DNA of 64,000 nt from UBA2966 sp965242505 (lineage in GTDB: Bacteria; Pseudomonadota; Alphaproteobacteria; UBA2966), in assembly GCA_965242505.1 (NCBI GenBank), contig OZ251449.1:3602912-3666911 (forward strand), given 5' to 3'. A model generated the notes under the pieces. That model did no database searches. It had not been told where the DNA came from and saw only the letters and a list, made by a program, of their open reading frames with translations. Below are positions 32,971-41,065 of this stretch, piece by piece (the first letter of the stretch is position 1; the number at the start of each line of letters is the position of its first letter). Position numbers and translations under genes: made by a program.

Positions 32971-33936
32971 ATGAGCCTTACCGTCGCAATTCAGATGGAC
33001 CCCATGGAGTCCATCGACATCGACGCGGACAGCACCTTCGCGCTGGCGCTGGAGGCCCAGGCCCGCGGCCACGCGCTCCATCATTACCTGCCGCGGGACC
33101 TGAGCCTTCGGGAAGGCCGGGTCGTCGCCGCCGCCGCGCCGCTCGCCGTCCGCCGCGAGGCCGGCGGCCATTTCTCCCTGGGCGCCGCCGAATCCGTCGA
33201 TCTCGCGGCCATGGACGTGGTGCTGATGCGCCAGGACCCGCCGTTCGACATGGCCTACGTCGCGGCCACCCACCTCCTCGAACACGTCCATCCCGAGACG
33301 CTGGTGGTCAACGACCCGGCGCACGTGCGCAACGCCCCGGAGAAGCTGTTCGTCACGCGCTTCGGCGAGCTCATGCCGCCCACCCTGATCACGGCGGACG
33401 CCGGGGAGATCCACGACTTCCGCGAGAGGCACGAGGACATCGTCATCAAGCCGCTGTTCGGGAACGGAGGCGCCGGCGTCTTCCACGTCGCCCCCGGGGA
33501 CGAGAACCTCAACGCGCTCATCGAGATGTTCGCCGCATTCCACCGCGAACCCGTCATGGCGCAGAAGTACCTGCCGGCGATCCGCGAAGGGGACAAGCGG
33601 ATCATCCTCGTGGAGGGGGAGGCCGTGGGCGGCGTGACCCGGGTTCCCAGGGAGGGCGAGGCCCGCGCCAACCTGCACGTCGGCGCCCGGCCGGAGAAGA
33701 CCGCCATCACGGCGCGGGAGCGGGAGATCTGCGAGGCCATCGGACCGAGCCTGCGGGAGAACGGCCTCGTCTTCGTCGGCATCGACGTGATCGGCGGGTT
33801 CCTCACCGAGATCAACGTCACGTCGCCCACCGGCATCCAGGAGATCGACCGTTTCGACGGAGTCAACCTTTCGGGCCGGATCTGGGACGCGATCGAGGAG
33901 CGCCATCGCGCCCTCCCGAAGGCCGCGAAGACGTGA
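32971..33936 (+). CDS. gshB: Glutathione synthase
   Basis: The 321-residue ATP-grasp enzyme joins gamma-glutamylcysteine to glycine using ATP. Conserved landmarks are the N-terminal I-Q-M-D-P-M-E-S-I, M-R-Q-D-P-P-F-D-M-A-Y, the ATP-binding V-I-K-P-L-F-G-N-G-G-A-G-V-F, and the C-terminal T-E-I-N-V-T-S-P-T-G-I-Q-E. Full length, with a clear ATG start 100 bp after the SirB1-like gene. Confidence 0.97.
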   Translation: MSLTVAIQMDPMESIDIDADSTFALALEAQARGHALHHYLPRDLSLREGRVVAAAAPLAVRREAGGHFSLGAAESVDLAAMDVVLMRQDPPFDMAYVAATHLLEHVHPETLVVNDPAHVRNAPEKLFVTRFGELMPPTLITADAGEIHDFRERHEDIVIKPLFGNGGAGVFHVAPGDENLNALIEMFAAFHREPVMAQKYLPAIREGDKRIILVEGEAVGGVTRVPREGEARANLHVGARPEKTAITAREREICEAIGPSLRENGLVFVGIDVIGGFLTEINVTSPTGIQEIDRFDGVNLSGRIWDAIEERHRALPKAAKT

Positions 33937-33978
33937 GCGGCCGTTCGACAGGGGCCCGCCGACCGGCGGTCTCCCGTC

Positions 33979-34050
33979 CCCTCTTATTCTCCCTCCCCCT
34001 TGCAGGGGGAGGGTCGGGGTGGGGGTCGCGCCGGGGGGAGGAGCGCGAAC
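33979..34050. repeat. REP-like palindrome, type B
   Basis: One type B hairpin with tail lies in the gshB–comM gap. Confidence 0.85.
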
Positions 34051-34147
34051 GGACCCTGCGCGCCGGACCGGACGCAGCCGGAAACCGCCCCTGATCGTTC
34101 CATTGACGCCCTGGCGAGGGCGTACTCGGAACCCGGAGGGAGTCGGC

Positions 34148-35665
34148 ATGGTCGCGCGGGTGGGCACGGTAGCGTTCCAGGGCGTCGAGGTGCTCGACGT
34201 CGACGTGCAGGTGCAGGTCGCGCGCGGGGTGCCGGCCTTTCGCATCGTCGGCCTGCCCGACAAGGCCGTCGCCGAAAGCCGGGAGCGGGTGCGGGCGGCC
34301 CTGTCGGCCATGGGGCTGGCGCTCCCGGCCAGGCGCATCACCGTCAATCTCTCGCCGGCGGACCTGCTGAAGGAGGGCAGCCATTTCGACCTGCCCATCG
34401 CCCTCGGCCTGCTCACGGCCATGGACGTCGTGCCCGCCGACGCCCTCGACTCCTATGCGGCCCTCGGCGAGCTGGCGCTGGACGGCGCGGTCGCTCCCGT
34501 GGCCGGCGCCCTGCCGGCGGCCATCCACGCCGCGGCGGCCGACCGGGGCCTGGTCTGTCCGGCGCCCTGCGGCGGAGAGGCGGCGTGGGCGGGCGACGTC
34601 GAGATCGTGGCCGCGCCGTCGCTGCTCGCGTTCGTCAACCACGTCAAGGGGACGCAGGTCCTGTCCCGGCCCGAACCGGTGGCGGCGAACGACGCCGCGG
34701 CGATCCCGGACCTTCGCGACATCAAGGGCCAGGAGAGCGCGAAGCGCGTCCTCGAAGTGGCGGCGGCGGGCGGCCACAACCTGTTGATGTGCGGGCCGCC
34801 GGGCTCCGGCAAGTCGATGCTGGCGGCGCGGTTGCCGGGCCTGTTGCCGGCGATGGACGCCCACGAGATGCTCGAGGTCAGCATCGTCCAGTCGGTCGCC
34901 GGGCTGCTCGCGGGCCGCGGCCTCACCAACCGCCGGCCGTTCCGCGACCCGCACCATTCCACCTCGCCGGCCGCCATGGTCGGGGGCGGGATCCGGGCCC
35001 AGCCCGGGGAGATCTCGCTCGCCCACAACGGCGTGCTCTTCCTCGACGAGCTGCCGGAGTTTCCGCGGCCCGTCCTCGAATCGCTGCGCCAGCCGCTGGA
35101 GGTCGGGCGGATCACCGTGGCGCGCGCGAACGGGCACGTCACCTACCCGGCGCGGTTCCAGCTCGTCGCCGCCATGAACCCCTGCAAGTGCGGCCACTTC
35201 GGCGATCCGGCGCAGGGTTGCTCGCGGGTCCCGGGCTGCGCCCGCGACTACCAGGCGAGGCTGTCGGGCCCGTTCCTGGACCGCATCGACCTGCGGATCG
35301 AGGTGCCGGCGGTCGAGGTCTCCGATCTCGCGCTCCCGCCTCCCGCGGAGGGGACGGGGGAGGTCGCCGCGCGGGTGGCCACGGCCCGCGAGGTCCAGCG
35401 AAGCCGCCTCCGGGACGCCTCGGCGGGCGCGGTGCGGACCAACGCGGCAATGGACGGCGAACTGCTGGAACGCCTCGCCGCGCCCGACGCCGCCGGCGCG
35501 CGGCTGCTGGCCGAGGCGGCGGAGCGCCTGCGCCTCACCGCCCGGGGCTATCACCGGGTGCTGCGCGTCGCCCGCACCCTCGCCGATCTCGACGGCGCCG
35601 GCGGGGTCGGCCGGCTCCACGTCGCCGAGGCGCTGAGCTACCGGCGGATGGCGGGGGTCTCCTGA
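34148..35665 (+). CDS. comM: ComM/YifB Mg-chelatase-like AAA+ ATPase
   Basis: The 505-residue protein has an N-terminal ChlI-like domain (R-I-V-G-L-P-D-K-A-V-A-E-S-R-E-R-V). Next comes Walker A G-P-P-G-S-G-K-S, a Walker B/arginine region V-L-F-L-D-E-L-P-E-F, and a C-terminal cysteine-bearing M-N-P-C-K-C-G-H-F-G segment. ComM is a hexameric helicase promoting branch migration of integrating DNA in natural transformation. It is the last housekeeping gene before the IS1595-like element, whose left end lies 33 bp after its stop. Confidence 0.95.
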   Translation: MVARVGTVAFQGVEVLDVDVQVQVARGVPAFRIVGLPDKAVAESRERVRAALSAMGLALPARRITVNLSPADLLKEGSHFDLPIALGLLTAMDVVPADALDSYAALGELALDGAVAPVAGALPAAIHAAAADRGLVCPAPCGGEAAWAGDVEIVAAPSLLAFVNHVKGTQVLSRPEPVAANDAAAIPDLRDIKGQESAKRVLEVAAAGGHNLLMCGPPGSGKSMLAARLPGLLPAMDAHEMLEVSIVQSVAGLLAGRGLTNRRPFRDPHHSTSPAAMVGGGIRAQPGEISLAHNGVLFLDELPEFPRPVLESLRQPLEVGRITVARANGHVTYPARFQLVAAMNPCKCGHFGDPAQGCSRVPGCARDYQARLSGPFLDRIDLRIEVPAVEVSDLALPPPAEGTGEVAARVATAREVQRSRLRDASAGAVRTNAAMDGELLERLAAPDAAGARLLAEAAERLRLTARGYHRVLRVARTLADLDGAGGVGRLHVAEALSYRRMAGVS

Positions 35666-35723
35666 ATTGCGGAAATCGCGCGCTTGACCGAAAGAGGTAT
35701 GAAGGAAAGTGCCGAAATAACGC

Positions 35724-35750
35724 TTGACAGTCTCGGCACTCTCATTTAAT
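35724..35750 (+). promoter_or_regulatory. Promoter inside the left end of the IS1595-like element
   Basis: TTGACA at 35724–35729 is a perfect −35. TTTAAT at 35745–35750 is a 5/6 −10 at 15-bp spacing, slightly short. It points at the transposase and the genes coupled to it. Confidence 0.5.
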
Positions 35751-35771
35751 GTCCGATTATTTCAAGGGGAT

Positions 35772-36758
35772 ATGGACATGTCGAAGGAAACCCCCAGAAA
35801 AGCCTACCGCGAAGGCATCAGCATGGTCGAGCTGTTCCGGCGCTGGCCGGACGACGCGACTGCCGAGGCGTGGTTTGTCGCCCGCCGCTGGCCGGAAGGT
35901 GGCCACTGCCCGCATTGTGGCTCGACCGATGTGCAGTCCGGCGCGAAGCATAAGACCATGCCTTACCGCTGCCGGGCGAAGGAATGCGCAAAGCGGTTTT
36001 CCGCGAAGACCGGCACGGTCATGGAAGGCTCAAAGCTTGGCTTCCAAGTCTGGATGATCGCCACTTATCTGCTTTCGACTAGCCTGAAATCGGTTTCGAG
36101 CATGAAGCTGCATCGGGATTTGAACATCAACCAGCGCAGCGCATGGTTCCTCGCCCATCGGCTGCGGGTCGCCTTGGCTGATCGGGAAGATGTATTCTCT
36201 GGCCCGATAGAGGCGGATGAGACCTATGTGGGCGGCCGCCGGACCAACATGCCGAAGGCGAAGCGAAAAGAGCAGACAGGCCGCGGCACAGTCGGCAAGA
36301 CAGCCGTCGTCAGCGTGAAGGATCGCGCGACAAGTCGTATTCATGTACAAGTCATCCCTTCCACTGATGGCGAAACCCTGCGATCCTTTATCCGCGACCA
36401 TGCAGGGGAGGGAACCGTGGTCTACACGGACGGGCGTGGTGGCTACTGCGGGCTGGCGGCCGACTTCAAGCATGAGTCGGTCAATCATTCGGTCGATGAA
36501 TATGTTCGCGGCATGGCCCATATGCAGGGCATCAAGAGCTTTTTGGTGATGCTGGATCGGGCGCATAAGGGACCATTCCACAAGTTCTCGCCGAAGTATT
36601 TTGACCGGTATGTGCAAAAAGTCTCTGAGTGCCACAACGCCCGTGACCGGGATATCATCGACATCATGGCGGCCTTCGCGGAAGGCGCGGTTGAGAAGCG
36701 TCTCCGCTACCGGGATTTGATTGCCGACAACAGCCTGCCTTTGGGGGCGCAGTCATGA
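35772..36758 (+). CDS. IS1595 family transposase, third catalytic position altered
   Basis: The 328-residue protein has an N-terminal zinc ribbon (C-P-H-C-G-S ... C-R-A-K-E-C) and a DDE/N-type core. The first aspartate is in I-E-A-D-E-T-Y-V-G-G and the second in V-V-Y-T-D-G-R-G-G-Y. The third region, normally H-T-N-G-I-E-S-F-W, reads M-A-H-M-Q-G-I-K-S-F-L, with both usual catalytic candidates (N and E) replaced. It may therefore be inactive or specialised. Its stop overlaps the methyltransferase start (ATGA), so the two are translationally coupled. The start ATG follows AAGGGGA. Confidence 0.85.
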   Translation: MDMSKETPRKAYREGISMVELFRRWPDDATAEAWFVARRWPEGGHCPHCGSTDVQSGAKHKTMPYRCRAKECAKRFSAKTGTVMEGSKLGFQVWMIATYLLSTSLKSVSSMKLHRDLNINQRSAWFLAHRLRVALADREDVFSGPIEADETYVGGRRTNMPKAKRKEQTGRGTVGKTAVVSVKDRATSRIHVQVIPSTDGETLRSFIRDHAGEGTVVYTDGRGGYCGLAADFKHESVNHSVDEYVRGMAHMQGIKSFLVMLDRAHKGPFHKFSPKYFDRYVQKVSECHNARDRDIIDIMAAFAEGAVEKRLRYRDLIADNSLPLGAQS

Positions 36759-38152
36759 TCGTGACGGCGGTATCCCCGCATGGAGGACCTACCGAAGAAC
36801 GACAAGCATTGTCAGCGCGTTTCGCACCGCGTCTTGTCACCAGTGAGTTCTACTCCCGCAGGGTCGTCTCCTACCAAGGAAACCGTAAGGTGCCGGGCCT
36901 CCGGTGGATGAAATACAAGGAAGGTTTCTCCAGCCAGCTTGTGGCAGAATTGATTGAACAGGAGAATCCGCGCGCGGTTCTCGATCCTTTCGCTGGAATT
37001 TGCACAACGCCGCTTATCGCCGCTGGACAGGGACGCCGAGCAACAGGAATCGAAATCATGCCTGTTGGCGTGTTGGCCGGATCGGCTATTACAGAAGCGG
37101 CAAACGGTCTCTCATCGAGTGATTTCGATGAACATGCTTCTATCTTCTTGCAGTCTGTCAAAACGAAGAAATCTACCTCTGATTTCGCGTTCCCGCATGT
37201 GCGGATAACGGAGGGAGCCTTTTCCGGTGAAACAGAGAGAGAGATTGCCAAGGCAAGGCAATCTCTCTCGGAGATTGATAATGACGGATTGCGCTCACTC
37301 TTGGATTTGGCGTGTATGTCTGTCTTGGAGGAAGCTAGCTACACGCGCAAGGACGGTCAGTATCTCCGTTGGGACCGCAGGGCCAGAAGGTTGCTACGGT
37401 CGTCTGTGGATCTGGGTCCCATCCCCCGATTCTGTGACGCCTTGGAACGGCGGCTTGTGGAGATAGAGGAAGACATTGATTCACTCAAAAAGCAATTCGG
37501 GGGCGGAAAACCTAAGCTGATCATCGGATCATGCCTTGAATTGCTCAAGAGTATACCGGATGGCGAATTCGACATGGTGATTACATCACCGCCCTACGCC
37601 AATCGCTACGACTACACCCGCACATATGCACTAGAACTAGCATGGATGGGATTCGATCAAGGGGATTTTTCAGTGCTTCGCCAACGTATGCTGTCCTCGA
37701 CGGTGGAAAACAAAACAAAGAGGGAAATTCTGGCAGGTGCCTATGGAACGGACTGTAGGGTATTTGATCTGGCCGCGCAAATGTATGATGGACAAGGTGC
37801 TGTCCATGAGGTGCTAAGCATTCTTAGGGAGAGAGAAGATGAGTTAAGTAACAAGAATGTACTGAAGCTCATCGAACAGTACTTTTTCGAGATGGCAATC
37901 GTCATATCTGAGCTTGGGCGCATTGTTCGCCCTGGTGGGGTTGTATTCATGGTCAATGACAATGTACAATACCACGGCGAGGAGCTGCCAGTGGATTTCA
38001 TATTGTCAGATTTTGCCGAGAATTCTGGCTTTCATTGTGAGAGTATATGGAAGTTGGCCAGAGGCAAGGGGAATTCTAGCCAACAAATGGCTCGTTTCGG
38101 TCGCCGTGAACTGCGTAAATGTGTTTATAGGTGGGTCCGATCCTATGACTGA
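36755..38152 (+). CDS. DNA methyltransferase (probably N4-cytosine type) of the IS-borne RM pair
   Basis: The 465-residue protein has SAM motif I V-L-D-P-F-A-G-I-C-T-T-P-L at ~70 and catalytic motif I-T-S-P-P-Y-A-N-R-Y at ~273. The T-S-P-P-Y form is typical of N4-cytosine enzymes. The ~200-residue segment between the motifs is a likely recognition region. It overlaps the transposase by 4 bp and the nuclease gene by 8 bp. Codon use is more A/T-rich than the core genome. It presumably protects sites cut by the downstream nuclease. Confidence 0.85.
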   Translation: MIVTAVSPHGGPTEERQALSARFAPRLVTSEFYSRRVVSYQGNRKVPGLRWMKYKEGFSSQLVAELIEQENPRAVLDPFAGICTTPLIAAGQGRRATGIEIMPVGVLAGSAITEAANGLSSSDFDEHASIFLQSVKTKKSTSDFAFPHVRITEGAFSGETEREIAKARQSLSEIDNDGLRSLLDLACMSVLEEASYTRKDGQYLRWDRRARRLLRSSVDLGPIPRFCDALERRLVEIEEDIDSLKKQFGGGKPKLIIGSCLELLKSIPDGEFDMVITSPPYANRYDYTRTYALELAWMGFDQGDFSVLRQRMLSSTVENKTKREILAGAYGTDCRVFDLAAQMYDGQGAVHEVLSILREREDELSNKNVLKLIEQYFFEMAIVISELGRIVRPGGVVFMVNDNVQYHGEELPVDFILSDFAENSGFHCESIWKLARGKGNSSQQMARFGRRELRKCVYRWVRSYD

Positions 38153-39053
38153 CTACGTGCTCCGTTCCCGACTGTTTTCCGACATTCTCACCAAGCGGGA
38201 AGACAAAGCACAGCGACGCCTTATTGATGAATTCACTGACGAGTTAGACTTTGAACCCATTGACGAACTCATGATCAGCTTATCGGCTTGGGAGTATGTA
38301 CTATCGCTAGGTGTCGCTCCGAAGGTTGTGTTCGCGCATCCTGATGTCCTCCGATCTCACCCAACGACTTCGCTCTACTATCGAGGCATGGCGCTTCTTT
38401 CCCGGAAGCGGGTTGGGCAGGCGGCCGCATCTGTGATGAATTGGGAGGACGGAACACGTACGATACCGATCCAACAAGACGCGGCCAAAAGGGTCGCCTG
38501 TCTCTACAACACCATGATTTCGTCGATCATCGAAGGGTCGTCCGACTGGACGCTGGATAACGGCTACAGGAACATCCTTGCCACAATGGGGATTACGCTT
38601 GATGGCATGTTCCGCAATAAGATCGGCGATATTGCCGAGACTCTTGTCAAAAACCGGATAGTGTCATGGCTGAAAGGTAAAGGACTTATCCCCCCGGATA
38701 GTCCGGAATGTGGGCGATACCTGCTGCCCGATGACACGCTCATGCAATACGGCTCGGACCCGGACATAGATTTCGTCAGGCGTGAACGGCTCATTGCTAC
38801 CATTGAGATCAAAGGTGGTCGTGATCCCGCCGGTGCTCTCGAACGTCTCGGCGCTATGACAAAGAGCTTCGCCGAAACACCGCCCGGTTGTGTGAACTTT
38901 CTAGTCGCAGGCATCATAACGCTGGAAATGCAAACGCGGCTCGATGCGATGGGGAATGTCAAAGTCTATCTGCTGGACGACGTCTCTCAAGATGGAGAGC
39001 CGTGGGATGACTTCACGAATGAAGTCTTCCACCACGCAATCCGCGTGATCTAG
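38145..39053 (+). CDS. Putative type II restriction endonuclease (XcyI-like)
   Basis: The 302-residue protein starts at MTDYVLRSRLF, overlapping the methyltransferase end by 8 bp; a longer frame from 37914 runs through the methyltransferase and is rejected. Active-site pattern P206-D207-x13-E221-I-K223 (G-S-D-P-D-I-D-F ... I-A-T-I-E-I-K-G-G) is a PD-(D/E)xK nuclease. The R-D-P-A-G-A-L-E-R-L-G-A segment after it, and the pairing with a T-S-P-P-Y methyltransferase, recall the XcyI family (CCCGGG cutters). That assignment is from memory and moderate. Confidence 0.75.
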   Translation: MTDYVLRSRLFSDILTKREDKAQRRLIDEFTDELDFEPIDELMISLSAWEYVLSLGVAPKVVFAHPDVLRSHPTTSLYYRGMALLSRKRVGQAAASVMNWEDGTRTIPIQQDAAKRVACLYNTMISSIIEGSSDWTLDNGYRNILATMGITLDGMFRNKIGDIAETLVKNRIVSWLKGKGLIPPDSPECGRYLLPDDTLMQYGSDPDIDFVRRERLIATIEIKGGRDPAGALERLGAMTKSFAETPPGCVNFLVAGIITLEMQTRLDAMGNVKVYLLDDVSQDGEPWDDFTNEVFHHAIRVI

Positions 39054-39066
39054 CATGGAGGGAGCG

Positions 39067-39231
39067 ATGATCGAGAAACCGAAGCTGCAAGAGGTTGAAG
39101 TCGTGCATCCCAACTACCAGCCGAGTAAGGCTGAATTGGAGGAAGATATGCGGGTCGAGGCGGCCTTCGATGAAGCCGTGGCCGCGCTCTCCCAGCCCGT
39201 CAACATCCGCTACATCGACCGGCCGCGATGA
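39067..39231 (+). CDS. 54-residue protein at the right end of the IS1595-like element
   Basis: ATG at 39067, preceded by GGAGG, encodes MIEKPKLQEVEVVHPNYQ and ends I-R-Y-I-D-R-P-R. An ATG four codons earlier is also in frame. It is acidic in the middle (K-A-E-L-E-E-D-M-R-V-E-A) and has no recognised domain. It lies 13 bp after the nuclease and just inside the right inverted repeat, so it travels with the element. It may be an accessory or regulatory protein. Confidence 0.6.
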   Translation: MIEKPKLQEVEVVHPNYQPSKAELEEDMRVEAAFDEAVAALSQPVNIRYIDRPR

Positions 39232-39274
39232 GCGGCCTTCGGCACTTTCCTACATAACCCCCCCTTCAAAGGAA

Positions 39275-40153
39275 GTGGAGCATTCGCCGGTCTTCTCGTT
39301 CGGTTCGGTCGAACTGTACGAGGCCGACTGTTTCGCGTGGCTTGAAACGCAGCCCGAGAACAGCGTTCACGGCGTGGTCACCGATCCCCCGTACGGACTG
39401 GTCGAATACAGTCCGAAGGAACAGGAAAAGCTCCGCAACGGCCGAGGGGGAGTCTGGAGGCTCCCGCCCTCGTTCGACGGGCATCGAAGGTCGCCCCTGC
39501 CCAGATTCACGACGCTGACGCGAAGCGACCTGGACGACATGCGGGAGTTCTTCACGCGCTGGGGAAGGCTCCTTCACGAGGTCCTCGTTCCGGGCGCCCA
39601 CGTCTTCGTCGCGTCGAACCCGCTCGTGTGTCATCGCGTGGCGGACGCCTTGTCCGACGCCGGCCTCGAGGCCAGGGGCGCGATCGCGCGCCTCGTCATG
39701 ACGATGCGCGGCGGCGACAGACCCAAGAACGCGCACGACGAGTTTCCCGACGTGACGGTCATGCCGCGTTCCATGTGGGAGCCGTGGCTCCTGTTCCGGA
39801 AACCTCTGGAGGGCAGGGTTCAGGACAATCTGCGGCGCTGGAAGACCGGCGGGTTGAGGCGCGTATCCGGCCGGCGGCCGTTCGGGGACGTCATCGAATC
39901 GCATCCGGCGAGGCCCGCCGAACGAAGCATCGCCCCGCATCCGTCCCTGAAACCGCAATCGTACCTGCGGCGGATCGTCCGCGCGGCGCTGCCGTTCGGA
40001 GAGGGTGTCGTGCTCGATCCGTTCGCGGGGTCGGGCTCCACGCTCGCCGCGGCTTCCGCCCTGGGGTACCGGGCGATCGGGATCGAGATCGATCCGGAAT
40101 ACGTTCGGGTCGCCGGGGAAGCCGCGCCGAAACTGTCGGAACTTTCCGTCTGA
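39275..40153 (+). CDS. Solitary beta-class DNA methyltransferase
   Basis: The protein is ~292 residues from GTG at 39275 with AAAGGA close upstream. It has V-T-D-P-P-Y-G-L at ~38 and V-L-D-P-F-A-G-S-G-S-T-L at ~245, the beta-class order, with a central recognition part rich in W and R. No nuclease partner adjoins it. It begins 18 bp outside the right end of the IS1595-like element, so the insertion displaced its original upstream sequence. It could be an orphan regulatory methyltransferase or the remnant of a system split by the insertion. Confidence 0.82.
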   Translation: MEHSPVFSFGSVELYEADCFAWLETQPENSVHGVVTDPPYGLVEYSPKEQEKLRNGRGGVWRLPPSFDGHRRSPLPRFTTLTRSDLDDMREFFTRWGRLLHEVLVPGAHVFVASNPLVCHRVADALSDAGLEARGAIARLVMTMRGGDRPKNAHDEFPDVTVMPRSMWEPWLLFRKPLEGRVQDNLRRWKTGGLRRVSGRRPFGDVIESHPARPAERSIAPHPSLKPQSYLRRIVRAALPFGEGVVLDPFAGSGSTLAAASALGYRAIGIEIDPEYVRVAGEAAPKLSELSV

Positions 40154-40223
40154 CGGGCGCTTGGCCCGCAATTCTCGCACCGGCGGAGGATCGAGGAGTG
40201 CGCGGCGTTGCGGAACCCCGATC

Positions 40224-40270
40224 CACCCCCCCTCCCGACCTCCCCCCTGTCAGGGAGGAGGAGTGTGGAT
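40224..40270. repeat. REP-like palindrome, type A
   Basis: A single type A unit, slightly imperfect (GTCAGGGAGGAGGAG), lies between the methyltransferase and cupin genes. Confidence 0.8.
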
Positions 40271-40386
40271 GGCTCTCTCCGCGCGTTCCGGACTTGACGG
40301 AGTCGTCCGGGTATACTCCGTTCACGATCGGATCGGCGGCGTCCAGCGCGCGCCCAACATAACCCGAACCGAAAAAGGAGGCTTCG

Positions 40387-40893
40387 ATGGCCTACACGCT
40401 CGAAGCGTTCGCCGCCGATTGCAAGGCCGCGCTGATCGCGGAACCCGGTCCCGAGGGCCGCGAAAGGATCCGCGGGATGCTGGAACGCGCCTTGACGGAC
40501 GACGGGTTCATGCGCGCGCACTTCGGAACCGGCCAGGACTCCGAGCGCAACGTCCTCTACCGGGATCCGGACATGGGTTTCTGCATCGTCGCGCACACCT
40601 ACGCGGAGGGGACCGCGGCGGACCCGCACCATCACGGGCCTGCGTGGGCCATCTACGGCCAGGCGGAGGGGATCACGGAGATGACGGACTGGAGGTTGGT
40701 GCGGGAACCGGCGGACGGCGAAGCGGGAAAGGTCGCGGCGGAACGGACCTACACGCTCGAGCCGGGCGACGCCAAGGTCTACAACGAGGGCGACATCCAC
40801 TCGCCGCGATGGGAGGGGCCGACCCGCCTGTTGCGGATCGAGGGCCGGGACATGGCCACGGTCCGGCGCGACCCGCTGGAACCGATAGCCTGA
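40387..40893 (+). CDS. Cupin-fold protein
   Basis: The 168-residue protein starts after AGGAGG. The metal-site cupin motif D-P-H-H-H-G-P-A-W-A-I-Y-G is followed by E-M-T-D-W, and a second box is H-S-P-R-W-E-G. It resembles small cysteine-dioxygenase-like cupins, which bind iron, but the substrate is unknown. It stands alone between repeat units. Confidence 0.8.
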   Translation: MAYTLEAFAADCKAALIAEPGPEGRERIRGMLERALTDDGFMRAHFGTGQDSERNVLYRDPDMGFCIVAHTYAEGTAADPHHHGPAWAIYGQAEGITEMTDWRLVREPADGEAGKVAAERTYTLEPGDAKVYNEGDIHSPRWEGPTRLLRIEGRDMATVRRDPLEPIA

Positions 40894-40926
40894 CCCGGAT
40901 CGCGCGGCGTTGCGGGGCCGCGTCCA

Positions 40927-41012
40927 CCCCCCCTCCCGACCTCCCCCTCTTCTTCTCCCTCCCCCTGGCGGGGGGAGGGTCGGGGTGGGGGTTGCGCCAG
41001 GGGGGAGGAGCG
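40927..41012. repeat. REP-like palindromic unit
   Basis: A truncated type A runs into a type B palindrome in the cupin–permease gap. Confidence 0.8.
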
Positions 41013-41065
41013 CGGACGGATCCCGCGGCGCGCCTGAAGGAGGAAGGACAACGACGCTGAAGCGG

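Larger units (their letters stand above)
35698..39256. mobile_element. IS1595-like element carrying a restriction-modification pair
   Basis: Terminal inverted repeats were found by eye. TATGAAGGAAAGTGCCGAA at 35698–35716 and the reverse complement of 39238–39256 agree at 18 of 19 positions, with a perfect 14-bp core. Between them lie a transposase, a DNA methyltransferase, a nuclease and a 54-residue protein, all on the + strand with overlaps or short gaps. No convincing 8-bp target duplication was seen. IS1595-family elements are known to carry passenger genes, so a mobile RM unit fits. Base composition inside is lower in GC than the flanks. Confidence 0.7.

Noticed and set aside
37914..38144. 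N-terminal extension of the XcyI-like nuclease
   Set aside because: It runs out of frame through the methyltransferase end; the ATG at 38145 gives a natural N-terminus and a typical short overlap.
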